Assembly (NCBI RefSeq): GCF_030362935.1
Contig: NZ_JAUCDY010000020.1
Span: 1 to 20,694 of the forward strand
DNA: 20,694 bases
Source of the DNA: Thiopseudomonas acetoxidans
Lineage (GTDB): Bacteria > Pseudomonadota > Gammaproteobacteria > Pseudomonadales > Pseudomonadaceae
Direction of reading: 5' to 3'
Shown here: one piece after another, positions 7,719-15,659 of the stretch
Numbering within the stretch: position 1 is the stretch's first letter
Layout: each line of letters opens with the position of its first letter
Made by a program: the position numbers and the translations under genes
Notes under the pieces: model-generated
Databases searched by the model: none
Told to the model about the DNA's origin: nothing
Seen by the model: the letters and a program-made list of their open reading frames with translations, nothing else

Positions 7719-8811
7719 TTTCACTCCAAATCTTATTAACTACTCTATTGCAACCTAGACCATCAATAATAATGGAAGAGTTTTTAATTAACCGAACTAA
7801 GAAATGTTCTGCTAATTTAAGTTTGGGCGATAACTTAATACTGCTTATACTCTCTTCTAAACTACACAGAATTGCTGCCCCAGATTGCTCAAGGCTTCGA
7901 ATTACTTTTCTTTGATTATCTGCTAAGCAAATTACTATGCTAGGCAACCCTAAACAACAACGCTCCCAAGAGGTCGCACCTGCGGCACCGATAGCCAAAT
8001 CGCTATTAGCCATCAGCTCCGCCATATTATTCACACCTACTTTCACTTCTGTTGGCCAAGGCATCAAAGCGGCTTGTTGTTGTACACGCTCAACCCAGGG
8101 CGCTGTTGCGCCCATTACCACAGTGATGCGGCAGTTGTCAGGCAAAGCTGTGTTGGCAAGGGCTTGCAGGATTTCCGTGGTGATATTGTCTTTATCCACA
8201 CCACCCAAATTAATCAGTAAATGTTCGAGTTGTCCTTGAGCGCGGCGTTTAAGGCTGTAATCACGCCATTGGGCAAACTCAGGTCGTAATAAAGCATATT
8301 GTGCACCGCACAAGATTTCGCAATGTTCAGGCACAAGCAGCACATAATCTTCTTCGCTACGTCCAAATGTTTGATCCAATAAAAGATCGCAATCGTGCTG
8401 TCGATCAGCTAAATCGTCAATGACCATAATCTTTTGGCAATAGGGGCGCAGCTTTTTGTGCCAGCGCTCATCAATTGCGTAATGATCAACAATCAGCCAG
8501 TCTGGCTGTAACAACTTAAGAATTGGGATACACGATTCAAGGTCTTGCTCTTGCGTCGCCCTTAACCAATTGGCATGCGCAAGTTCTTCAGCTTTGCTGT
8601 ACTGGCGTTGTTTGTGCTGCTCAATATACGGCAGGGAATTAACAATATGACCACGCTCTGTGATTAGCGCATTTAGATGGCCCGGATGCTCACGGCAAAT
8701 AAAGTGGCATTCTGCACCTGCCTGCGTTAACGCATCGGCTAAGGTAAGGCAGCGCATCACATGACCGCTGCCCATTTCAATGGAAGCGTCTACGCGAAGA
8801 ACAATCTTCAT
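7711..8811 (-). CDS. pseG: UDP-2,4-diacetamido-2,4,6-trideoxy-altrose hydrolase PseG
   Basis: PseG removes UDP from UDP-2,4-diacetamido-2,4,6-trideoxy-L-altrose before the PseI step. The 366-residue protein has the GT-B-like layout of the family: the N-terminal signature RVDASIEMGSGHVMRCLTLA (6-25, with the glycine loop and catalytic-type His), DWLIVDHYAID, then IDDLADRQHDCDLLLDQ, ILCGAQYALLRPEF, INLGGVDKDN in the second domain, and the nucleotide-binding GAAGATSWERCCLGLPSI. The length fits PseG alone; there is no fused PseH-type GNAT domain, which occurs in some bacteria. It begins four bases after the fusion gene. The last 65 codons or so become AT-rich, like the next genes, and look less conserved, as if a recombination joint lies near the 3' end. 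Confidence 0.92.
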   Translation of the reverse strand: MKIVLRVDASIEMGSGHVMRCLTLADALTQAGAECHFICREHPGHLNALITERGHIVNSLPYIEQHKQRQYSKAEELAHANWLRATQEQDLESCIPILKLLQPDWLIVDHYAIDERWHKKLRPYCQKIMVIDDLADRQHDCDLLLDQTFGRSEEDYVLLVPEHCEILCGAQYALLRPEFAQWRDYSLKRRAQGQLEHLLINLGGVDKDNITTEILQALANTALPDNCRITVVMGATAPWVERVQQQAALMPWPTEVKVGVNNMAELMANSDLAIGAAGATSWERCCLGLPSIVICLADNQRKVIRSLEQSGAAILCSLEESISSIKLSPKLKLAEHFLVRLIKNSSIIIDGLGCNRVVNKIWSENE

Positions 8812-8815
8812 TGTG

Positions 8816-10843
8816 TCAATTCAACCGCTTAAAACCACCGTGGCATACCGGCCCTTTAAGTAGAGCCTCTACATCACGCCCTTCTTCGCATTCTTTGATT
8901 AATGCAAAAATCGGGTCAAGATTTTCAAAGTAAGCATCGACTACTTGTTGAGTGTGTTCTGTACATACATAGACTGCATTGCTAGCTAGATAGCCTTTGC
9001 TTAACATTTCTTGGGTAATGAGTGTTTTATAGAAAAGATTCTTTTCACTAGCAAAAGAGAAGCCAGTGAGTGCTGGCAAACCAAAATGGCTAATGGCTAA
9101 CTCATGCTTATCTGCAAGTTTCTGCCAACCGTCCCGTATGGTTAAACCTGTTGCGGTTATGGTTTCCCAGGATTTTACTTTTTCCATCACTTCTAACGTT
9201 TTTAACCCTGCAGCAGAGCCAATTCTCTCAGTCCAGAAGGTGCTACTGATAAAGGTGGATTGAGCAGCCTCCATAACTTCTTTTTTACCAATAGTTGCCG
9301 TTACTGCATAACCATTACCTAACGCTTTACCAAACATGGCCATATCTGGTTCTACACCGTACTTTTTATGTAAGCCACCAAAGGTTTCACGAAAGCCAGA
9401 AGTACACTCATCAAAAATAAGTACAATTCCTTTATCCGTTGCTAATTTTCTTACCTTGTGTAGAAAGTTATCTTCAGGCCCCATATTACGGACTACTTCC
9501 ATTTTAATTACACCTATGTCGTGCTTATTCACTAGGTTTTCTAGCTCTGCATAGTTGTTGTAATTAAAAGGAAATACTGTGCCTTTAAGATTGCTGGGTA
9601 CTCCCTTAGGGCTTAGACCTGGTAACAAGTGGCCAGCAAGATTTTCATCATCACCTAGATTGGCCGATAAATACCAGTCATGCCAACCGTGATAACCGCA
9701 AACTGCTACCTTGTCTTTACCAGAAGCTGCGCGCGCTATGCGAATCGCTATCGCATTAGCTTCACCGCCAGACCTTGCAAAACGAACCATGTCTGCCCAA
9801 GGATGAAGTTCAATCAATTTTTCTGCCAAATACACTTCTTCTGGGGCATTTAACGTGGACATGTTGCCTGTATCAATCACTGAGCGTACTGCAGCATCGA
9901 CTTCTTCGTTACCATAACCAAGGGTATTAGTACCAATACCCATAATGGACATATCGGTAAATTGGTTGCCGTCCATATCCCACACTTGACAGCCTTTGGC
10001 TTTACTAAAATAAGCTGGCCATAGATCAGGTAAAAACATTTCTGCACGCTTAGATAGCAGCATATTACCGCCAGGAATTACCTTTTTTGCACGCTTCCAA
10101 AGCTTTTGACCGCTACCCATGGTGGCTCCTTCATTACGCTTAATTGTTTGATTGCTTAAAAACAGTTCTGGTTTGTTTTTTTGTAACTCCAATACTTCTA
10201 GCCAGCTAAAATGAATGTCTGGCGCGAAGTGCTCAAAAATATGAGTAATAACTTGTAAGTCTTCAAGTTCATCAACCGTCCAGCGTAACGCTGATAAATC
10301 TTCGTTGTGCTGAATTGAGCTTTTGCTAAAAGAAAGCTGGTTTCGTATATAAGGAGTGACATGCTCGTGATCGTACTCACTATCACTTTCTTGAGCTGAA
10401 CGCTGCAGGGCCTTTAGGGTGAAGACTTCGATGTCTAACCCATCTGGATAGGTGGCTGGCGAGACATTACTAAAATAATCAACTGGGTTAGCTTTAAAAG
10501 CAGATATCACTGTATCGACTAGCTCAGGGTCTACGAGTGGGCAGTCTCCCGTGATCCGAACAATCACATCTGCGTGATGAGCCTCAGCTGCTTGAAGGTA
10601 GCGACTTAATACATCCTTCTCACTGCCTTGTTCGCAAGCGTAGCCAAGTTGCTGAACTCGCTCTACAAGAGGCTCGTTTCGTGGGTCAATGGAAGTTGCA
10701 ACAACGATTTGATCGACTTCTTTAGCTTTTGATAAACGCTTAAGCAGCAGCTCTATCATTGGCAAGCCAACAATAGATCTCATAACTTTATTAGGTAATC
10801 GTGTTGACCCCATACGAGCCTGAACGATGGCGACAACTTTCAT
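8816..10843 (-). CDS. Fusion: SpsF-type cytidylyltransferase + class III (GSA-like) aminotransferase
   Basis: The 675-residue protein joins two enzymes. Residues 1 to about 235 are a nucleotidyltransferase of the SpsF/COG1861 type: AIVQARMGSTRLPNK (5-19), VRITGDCPLVDP (95-106) and YPDGLDIEVF (132-141). This type is expected to make CMP-nonulosonate and would replace PseF. Residues from about 243 are a glutamate-1-semialdehyde-aminomutase-like PLP enzyme: RSGGEANAIAIRIARAA (357-373), GYHGWHDWY (383-391), IFDECTSGFR (476-485, Asp478 facing the pyridine N) and FGKALGNGYAV (504-514, Lys506 the Schiff-base lysine). The start is ATG 10843: GGAG lies six bases upstream, and it forms an ATGA overlap with the aldo/keto reductase gene. 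Starting at the TTG at 10855 would add only four residues. At the domain junction an internal AAGGAG and ATG (10120) could give a separate aminotransferase. Confidence 0.88.
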   Translation of the reverse strand: MKVVAIVQARMGSTRLPNKVMRSIVGLPMIELLLKRLSKAKEVDQIVVATSIDPRNEPLVERVQQLGYACEQGSEKDVLSRYLQAAEAHHADVIVRITGDCPLVDPELVDTVISAFKANPVDYFSNVSPATYPDGLDIEVFTLKALQRSAQESDSEYDHEHVTPYIRNQLSFSKSSIQHNEDLSALRWTVDELEDLQVITHIFEHFAPDIHFSWLEVLELQKNKPELFLSNQTIKRNEGATMGSGQKLWKRAKKVIPGGNMLLSKRAEMFLPDLWPAYFSKAKGCQVWDMDGNQFTDMSIMGIGTNTLGYGNEEVDAAVRSVIDTGNMSTLNAPEEVYLAEKLIELHPWADMVRFARSGGEANAIAIRIARAASGKDKVAVCGYHGWHDWYLSANLGDDENLAGHLLPGLSPKGVPSNLKGTVFPFNYNNYAELENLVNKHDIGVIKMEVVRNMGPEDNFLHKVRKLATDKGIVLIFDECTSGFRETFGGLHKKYGVEPDMAMFGKALGNGYAVTATIGKKEVMEAAQSTFISSTFWTERIGSAAGLKTLEVMEKVKSWETITATGLTIRDGWQKLADKHELAISHFGLPALTGFSFASEKNLFYKTLITQEMLSKGYLASNAVYVCTEHTQQVVDAYFENLDPIFALIKECEEGRDVEALLKGPVCHGGFKRLN
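10118..10132 (-). promoter_or_regulatory. Internal Shine-Dalgarno and in-frame ATG at the domain junction
   Basis: Reading the minus strand, AAGGAG (10132-10127) is followed by CCACC and ATG at 10120, in the same frame as the fusion gene. This Met opens the aminotransferase domain (MGSGQKLWKRAKKVIPGG), just where a stand-alone GSA-aminotransferase-like protein would begin. The site would permit internal initiation of a protein of about 430 residues, or it may be the relic of a once separate gene. Sequence seen directly; use in the cell is inference. Confidence 0.55.
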
Positions 10844-11742
10844 AAATGACTCCAAAGAGAGGGGTTTAATAGTTTGATATCAGAACAGGCTAACTCTGCT
10901 GGGGGTTCTGTGCACCTACCTTTTGCAGCTTGTAATATCTCATTTAACTGAGCTGAGCTATCAACACCGACGACTACTTTTTCTACTTCTGGTATGGCTA
11001 AAGCATGACGTAGGCACGCTTGAAGAGGTGTTAACCCAGTGGTCTTCAGCCATTCGTCCCAGGTAGCCCACAAAGATGACCAGCGGTTAAATTTTTCTGG
11101 TCTTGCCGCACTGGACATAAGCAGTAATCCTTGCATAAATACCGAGCGAACGTGAATCTGTGTACCAGATAACGAAAGTTTTTTCAGCCAGCCCGACTCT
11201 TGTAAACGTCTATCAATAATATTTAATGGCGCTTGAATTAAATCGAAGTGAAACTTGTCAGCAAGGCCGCTTAGCTCGTCTGGTGAGTAAATGGATATAC
11301 CAATACGCTTGACAATGCCTTCCTGCTTTTTTTGCTGTAAAGCCTGGTAAAGCTGTTTTCCAACATTACCTGTAAGCTGTTCAGGCCTGTGTAAAAGCAA
11401 ACCGTTTAGGCTGCTAACATTAAGGCGCAAGAAAGAAGCTTCAAGTTCTTGCTCCACCCACCCTAATACATCTCGACAATTATCAGGCACTGACGGTAAT
11501 TTTGTTATAATTTCAAAGCCATTAAGTGGCATTTTACCTAAGACTTTTTCGCTTTCACCATACGCAATAGCAGTATCAAGGGTATTAATTCCATTGGCAG
11601 AAGCCAAATCGAGGATAGAGTTTACTTCTGTTTCTGTAACTTGACCTTGTTGGTTGGCAATCCCGTAAGCTAGGCCGAATTGGACAGTGCCTAGGGCGAG
11701 TTTTTCTATGACACTCTCTGCAATGAACGAATTAATTTGCAT
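10840..11742 (-). CDS. Aldo/keto reductase
   Basis: A 300-residue aldo/keto reductase with the family start LALGTVQFGLAYG (16-27), the catalytic tetrad Asp56 (NTLDTAIAYGESE), Tyr61, Lys81 (IITKLP) and His118 (LLLHRP), and a C-terminal cofactor-binding part (VVVGVDSSAQLNEIL). Members reduce sugar aldehydes or ketones with NAD(P)H in the cytoplasm. Relatives of this short AKR group often sit in glycan loci beside SpsF-like cytidylyltransferases. The gene lies 12 bases after the FemAB-like gene and ends in an ATGA overlap with the fusion gene, so the two are probably co-translated. It has a weak ribosome site and moderate base composition. A step in making the nonulosonate or its modification is likely, but no standard Pse reaction needs it. 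Confidence 0.88.
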   Translation of the reverse strand: MQINSFIAESVIEKLALGTVQFGLAYGIANQQGQVTETEVNSILDLASANGINTLDTAIAYGESEKVLGKMPLNGFEIITKLPSVPDNCRDVLGWVEQELEASFLRLNVSSLNGLLLHRPEQLTGNVGKQLYQALQQKKQEGIVKRIGISIYSPDELSGLADKFHFDLIQAPLNIIDRRLQESGWLKKLSLSGTQIHVRSVFMQGLLLMSSAARPEKFNRWSSLWATWDEWLKTTGLTPLQACLRHALAIPEVEKVVVGVDSSAQLNEILQAAKGRCTEPPAELACSDIKLLNPSLWSHL

Positions 11743-11754
11743 AACTTAAAATAC

Positions 11755-12768
11755 TTAATCTAACACTCTTAGTCTGAATACAGTATCTACTTTAGTGTAA
11801 GTCGAAAATCCTTTCTTAAAGTCTTCAATGGCTCTTTCTTTATCAGTAATAAAGTTTACCCATGGTGCATTAACACTTCCAAGCAAATAATCTTTCACAC
11901 CAATTTTTTTTAATTGCTCTATAGCAATTAATTGAACACCATGCCCTATTGGAAATTCAAAAAACTCACGTTTATACGCCGCAACTGCATATGTAGCCAT
12001 CGTTTTACTGTGCAGAAATAAAGCTGCGCCTATCGTTTCTATATCATTATCAATAAAGACTAAAAAACCTTCACCTGCATTTATTTGCTCTGCTTGTATT
12101 AACCAACTTTTCTCACTTCTCGTAATCCGACCACTAACAGATAGATGCAACTCCCTGAATTTTTGAATCATCTCACTTGTACATCGATCATGCACCGAAT
12201 ACTTCCATAACTTCAAGGCTTTAGATGCCAAAGGGCGATAACTTTTCCTAAAATGAGACCGTATCTCTGATTCGGGGGCTCTTATATCAACACCGTAACT
12301 GAAGACGCTAAACTCATCATAAGCATGATTTAAAACTAATTCATGCCAAAGACTAAGATTAGAGCTTTTAGCAATGCAATGGTACTCCAAAACACCAAGT
12401 TCTTTAAACAACTTATTTATAAATATAAATATTTTTTTATTTAATCTTTTCTGGTAAGATACAGGAACACCCTTCATATACAAGGGTTCAAATAAATACT
12501 CCCCATCAGTACTTACAACATAAACCCCTCGCCTCTGATATAAAAACATTGGAAGAAAAAAAATTGATTTACCATCCTTAGCATAGGTTATACTTAAGCT
12601 CTTTGAGCCAAGATAATACTCACAATAATAACTTTGCATTTTTATGGTGTAATTAATATCATAATCACCACCATGACTTTTTAAAATATCACACCATGTG
12701 TCATTACAAAAAAACTCAGCCTCGTCAAACTCTTCTTTAAAGTGCTTACTTACTATAAGATCCAACAT
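11755..12768 (-). CDS. FemAB/GNAT-like acyltransferase (candidate PseH replacement)
   Basis: The 337-residue protein shows a layout like FemAB/Acetyltransf_6 two-GNAT proteins. A less conserved N-terminal half (about 1-160) is followed by RKSYRPLASKALK (174-186), SGRITRSEKSWLIQAEQI (212-229), a beta-rich FLVFIDNDIETIGAALFL (235-252) and the acyl-donor loop region GHGVQLIAIEQLKKIG (275-290). Such enzymes acylate amines, using acyl-CoA or aminoacyl-tRNA. Pseudaminic acid synthesis requires N-acetylation of the 4-amino group made by PseC, normally by the small GNAT PseH, and no PseH is present. This is the only acyltransferase in the window, so it may do that step or add another acyl group. AT-rich, with a weak ribosome site (TAGGCG); it lies 35 bases after the methyltransferase gene. 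Confidence 0.7.
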   Translation of the reverse strand: MLDLIVSKHFKEEFDEAEFFCNDTWCDILKSHGGDYDINYTIKMQSYYCEYYLGSKSLSITYAKDGKSIFFLPMFLYQRRGVYVVSTDGEYLFEPLYMKGVPVSYQKRLNKKIFIFINKLFKELGVLEYHCIAKSSNLSLWHELVLNHAYDEFSVFSYGVDIRAPESEIRSHFRKSYRPLASKALKLWKYSVHDRCTSEMIQKFRELHLSVSGRITRSEKSWLIQAEQINAGEGFLVFIDNDIETIGAALFLHSKTMATYAVAAYKREFFEFPIGHGVQLIAIEQLKKIGVKDYLLGSVNAPWVNFITDKERAIEDFKKGFSTYTKVDTVFRLRVLD

Positions 12769-12803
12769 AACACGCCTATAAACAACAAAATAAAAATTAA
12801 ATA

Positions 12804-13424
12804 TTACTTTAACTGATGCAAAGAAATATCTCTTACATCACATTTAAAAACCGTACTAAAACCAAGATCAAATAAGACATCATGGTGTTTATTATTCGCA
12901 TATGCAATCAATGATTTATTCCTACGCAAGGTTTCCAAATTATTGCTAATAAATGTTTCCATAATAACTTGATCAAAGGGATTAAACATAAAAACTATAG
13001 ATTTAATTTGTGGCAAGTCAAATCTAGCAGCATCACAACAAATAAAGCTAACGTTTTCAGCTCTACTTATATTCAAATTTTTATTTGCTATTTCTATTAA
13101 CTGCTTGCTAAGCTCTACACCTATAATACTTGAAAACTTATTTAAATAGTGAGCATAAAAGCAAGCTTTTCCTTTACCCGCTCCAATATCAACAAAACAT
13201 TTATATTCACCAAACTTACTCGCTTCATTTATTAATACTCGTAAATTTCTACAATATACTGCTTGATATGCATTAGCATGCTCAAAAGAGCCAGTCCTCC
13301 TAAAATCCAAATCTTCTTTATTAACAATTCCAGACAACTCTAACCCATGTTTTTTTTCAAAAACATAATCTTCAACCTTAAATAAAATTCTTTTTATCCA
13401 TTCAATATTAAGATAACCAATCAA
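12804..13424 (-). CDS. Class I SAM-dependent methyltransferase
   Basis: The 206-residue protein has motif I CFVDIGAGKGKACFYA (76-91, SAM glycine loop), an acidic post-I residue in IGVELSKQLIEIA (101-113), motif II-like FICCDAARFD (127-136) and FMFNPFDQ (145-152), the NPF tetrad replacing NPPY. This suits a small-molecule or sugar O/N-methyltransferase. The start is TTG at 13424, supported by AGAGGTGA 7-8 bases upstream, which lies over the stop codon of pseC; no in-frame ATG occurs near. It begins 13 bases after pseC. The gene is markedly AT-rich compared with pseC and is probably an acquired accessory gene that methylates the glycan precursor. Substrate unknown. Confidence 0.8.
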   Translation of the reverse strand: MIGYLNIEWIKRILFKVEDYVFEKKHGLELSGIVNKEDLDFRRTGSFEHANAYQAVYCRNLRVLINEASKFGEYKCFVDIGAGKGKACFYAHYLNKFSSIIGVELSKQLIEIANKNLNISRAENVSFICCDAARFDLPQIKSIVFMFNPFDQVIMETFISNNLETLRRNKSLIAYANNKHHDVLFDLGFSTVFKCDVRDISLHQLK

Positions 13425-13437
13425 AACAACGTCACCT

Positions 13438-14598
13438 CTAACTAATAATTATTTTATTTAAACACTCGTCTACTAATTCTTGGCTATACTTTGTTAGGCT
13501 GGTGAACATTGGCAAGCTAATGGCTTCTTTGTAATAGCGCTCTGCTTCTGGGAAGTCACCTTTTTTAAAACCCATGTCTTGATAATACGGTTGCATATGC
13601 ACAGGAATGTAGTGCAGATTGACGCCAATACCCGCGGCTCGTAACTCTTCAAACACTTGGCGGTGAGTCTTGTTAATTTTATCTAGTTGCAGACGAATTA
13701 CATACAAATGCAAGCCAGAATAACTATCTGGGTGCTGCCAAGGTAAGGTTAACGGCAGGTCTGCAAGCAGCTGATTATAACGTTCAGCTAATCTATGACG
13801 CTGCGCAACAAACTCATCCAAACGCTGCATTTGGCTGATACCTAAGGCAGCTTGTAACTCTGTCATCCGGTAGTTAAAACCCAGTTCTACCTGCTGGTAA
13901 TACCAAGGCCCATCCGGCTCATGGGTCATTAAACTTGTATCGCGGGTTACACCATGGCTGCGGTACAAATTCATTTTTTCAGCAAGCGCATCATCATTGG
14001 TCAGTGCTAAACCACCTTCAGCAGTAGTGATGATTTTTACTGGGTGAAAGCTGAATACAGTGATGTCGCTGTAACGGCAATTGCCTATAGGTTCGCCTTG
14101 GTACTTGCCACCTATGGCGTGGGAGGCATCTTCAATAATTTTAAAGCCATAGGTTTGGGCTAGTTGGTGAATGGCTTGCATATCACAAGGTTGACCACTG
14201 AAATGAACCGGTACAACTACTTTCGGTAGCTTTCCAGTTTTCTCTGCTGCAATCAGCTTTTTTTCTAGTTCTTTAGGGCAGAGGTTATAGGTAACAGGAT
14301 CGATATCCACAAAGTCGACTTGCGCACCGCAATACAAGCCGCAGTTTGCAGAAGCTACAAAGGTAATGGGCGTTGTCCAAAGCCAGTCGCCTTCACCTAA
14401 ACCTAAAGCTAAACAAGCGATATGCAGAGCTGAAGTTGCACTATTTACTGCGAGTGCATGTGTTGCGCCAACGTGTTCAGCGACCGTCTTTTCGAATAAA
14501 GGCACTTTAGGCCCTTGTGTTAAAAAATCAGACTGCAACACCTCAACAACAGCATCAATGTCTTGCTGGCTGATATCCTGACGACCATAAGGAATCAT
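13438..14598 (-). CDS. pseC: UDP-4-amino-4,6-dideoxy-N-acetyl-altrosamine transaminase PseC
   Basis: PseC transfers an amino group from glutamate to C4 of the 4-keto sugar produced by PseB, using PLP. The 386-residue protein is of usual length and belongs to the DegT/DnrJ/EryC1 aminotransferase family. It shows MIPYGRQDI at the N-terminus, DFLTQGPKVPLFE, the PLP-phosphate segment NSATSALHIACLALG (52-66), TTPITFVASANC, IIEDASHAIGG (154-164, Asp157 binding the pyridine N) and SFHPVKIITTAEGG (183-196) with the Schiff-base Lys188. The ATG follows the pseB stop with no intervening base, so the two are tightly coupled. Its order directly after pseB is the standard arrangement in pseudaminic acid loci. 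Confidence 0.95.
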   Translation of the reverse strand: MIPYGRQDISQQDIDAVVEVLQSDFLTQGPKVPLFEKTVAEHVGATHALAVNSATSALHIACLALGLGEGDWLWTTPITFVASANCGLYCGAQVDFVDIDPVTYNLCPKELEKKLIAAEKTGKLPKVVVPVHFSGQPCDMQAIHQLAQTYGFKIIEDASHAIGGKYQGEPIGNCRYSDITVFSFHPVKIITTAEGGLALTNDDALAEKMNLYRSHGVTRDTSLMTHEPDGPWYYQQVELGFNYRMTELQAALGISQMQRLDEFVAQRHRLAERYNQLLADLPLTLPWQHPDSYSGLHLYVIRLQLDKINKTHRQVFEELRAAGIGVNLHYIPVHMQPYYQDMGFKKGDFPEAERYYKEAISLPMFTSLTKYSQELVDECLNKIIIS

Positions 14599-15597
14599 TT
14601 AAATGCTCCCGATTTTTTCACGGTTAGCTTCAATCCACGCTTGTAGGTCTTCGTCCTTCATCCACTCAGTATTATTATCACTGGCGTAGACAAAACCTTC
14701 CGGTACTTTTTTACCGTCTTTAATACGTTTTGCACAGGTTGCCCACTGATTAATTGTCGGCAGAATCTTAAAGTGCTCAGGGTATTCGTAGGTATAATAA
14801 GCATCTTCTGCGCTGATCATTTGCTCATGCAGCTTTTCACCGGGACGAATACCAATGATTTCTTGCTTCGCCTCAGGAGCAACAACCCGAGCTAAATCGG
14901 TCATTTTCATGGAAGGAATTTTCTTAACGTAAATTTCACCGCCCACCATGTCATCAAAAGCATGCCAAACAAGATCAACCGCATGCTCTAGAGAAATCAT
15001 AAAACGTGTCATACGATCATCAGTGATAGGTAATACGCCACTGTCTTTAATGGACATGAAGAATGGAATCACCGAGCCTCGTGAACCCATGACGTTGCCA
15101 TAACGTACAACTGAAAACTTAGTGCCATGCTCGCCTGAATATGAGTTACCCGCTACAAATAATTTATCTGAAGCAAGCTTAGTCGCACCATATAAGTTAA
15201 TCGGGCTACTGGCTTTATCAGTAGACAGCGCCACAACACCTTTGACGCCTTTATCAATACAAGCATCAATTAGGTTCATAGCGCCATTAACATTGGTTTT
15301 TACGCATTCAAAAGGGTTGTACTCAGCAGTGGGTACTATTTTAGTGGCAGCAGCATGCACAACATAGTCAACACCGTCTAGAGCTCGATACAGGCGCTCT
15401 TTATCACGTACATCACCGATAAAAAAGCGCACTCGGTCATCGCAAACGAATTTTTTAGCCATGTCCCACTGTTTCATTTCATCACGAGATAAAATGATGA
15501 TTTTTTTAGGGTTATATTTGGCTAGCGTCATGGGCACGAAGGTGTTACCAAAAGAGCCTGTGCCACCGGTGATGAGGATTGTGCTGTTACTTAACAT
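14599..15597 (-). CDS. pseB: UDP-N-acetylglucosamine 4,6-dehydratase (inverting) PseB
   Basis: PseB carries out the first committed step: 4,6-dehydration of UDP-GlcNAc with C5 inversion, giving the 4-keto-L-arabino sugar. The 332-residue extended SDR has TGGTGSFG (10-17, NADP-binding loop), the catalytic LSTDK (Asp127, Lys128), YGATK (Tyr136, Lys140), and YGNVMGSRGSVIPFF and IRPGEKLHE, typical of the FlaA1/PseB group and distinct from the larger membrane-bound retaining enzymes. AAAGG eight bases before the ATG serves as ribosome site. It follows the ABC transporter gene by 62 bases, the largest gap among the pse genes, so a secondary promoter there is possible though I see no clear one. Base composition is balanced, as in pseC. 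Confidence 0.95.
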   Translation of the reverse strand: MLSNSTILITGGTGSFGNTFVPMTLAKYNPKKIIILSRDEMKQWDMAKKFVCDDRVRFFIGDVRDKERLYRALDGVDYVVHAAATKIVPTAEYNPFECVKTNVNGAMNLIDACIDKGVKGVVALSTDKASSPINLYGATKLASDKLFVAGNSYSGEHGTKFSVVRYGNVMGSRGSVIPFFMSIKDSGVLPITDDRMTRFMISLEHAVDLVWHAFDDMVGGEIYVKKIPSMKMTDLARVVAPEAKQEIIGIRPGEKLHEQMISAEDAYYTYEYPEHFKILPTINQWATCAKRIKDGKKVPEGFVYASDNNTEWMKDEDLQAWIEANREKIGSI

Positions 15598-15659
15598 TAA
15601 ATTTACCTTTGTGAGTTTAGGCTTTCACTCATGCATTCGATTGTTTAGTAAGGAAAACA

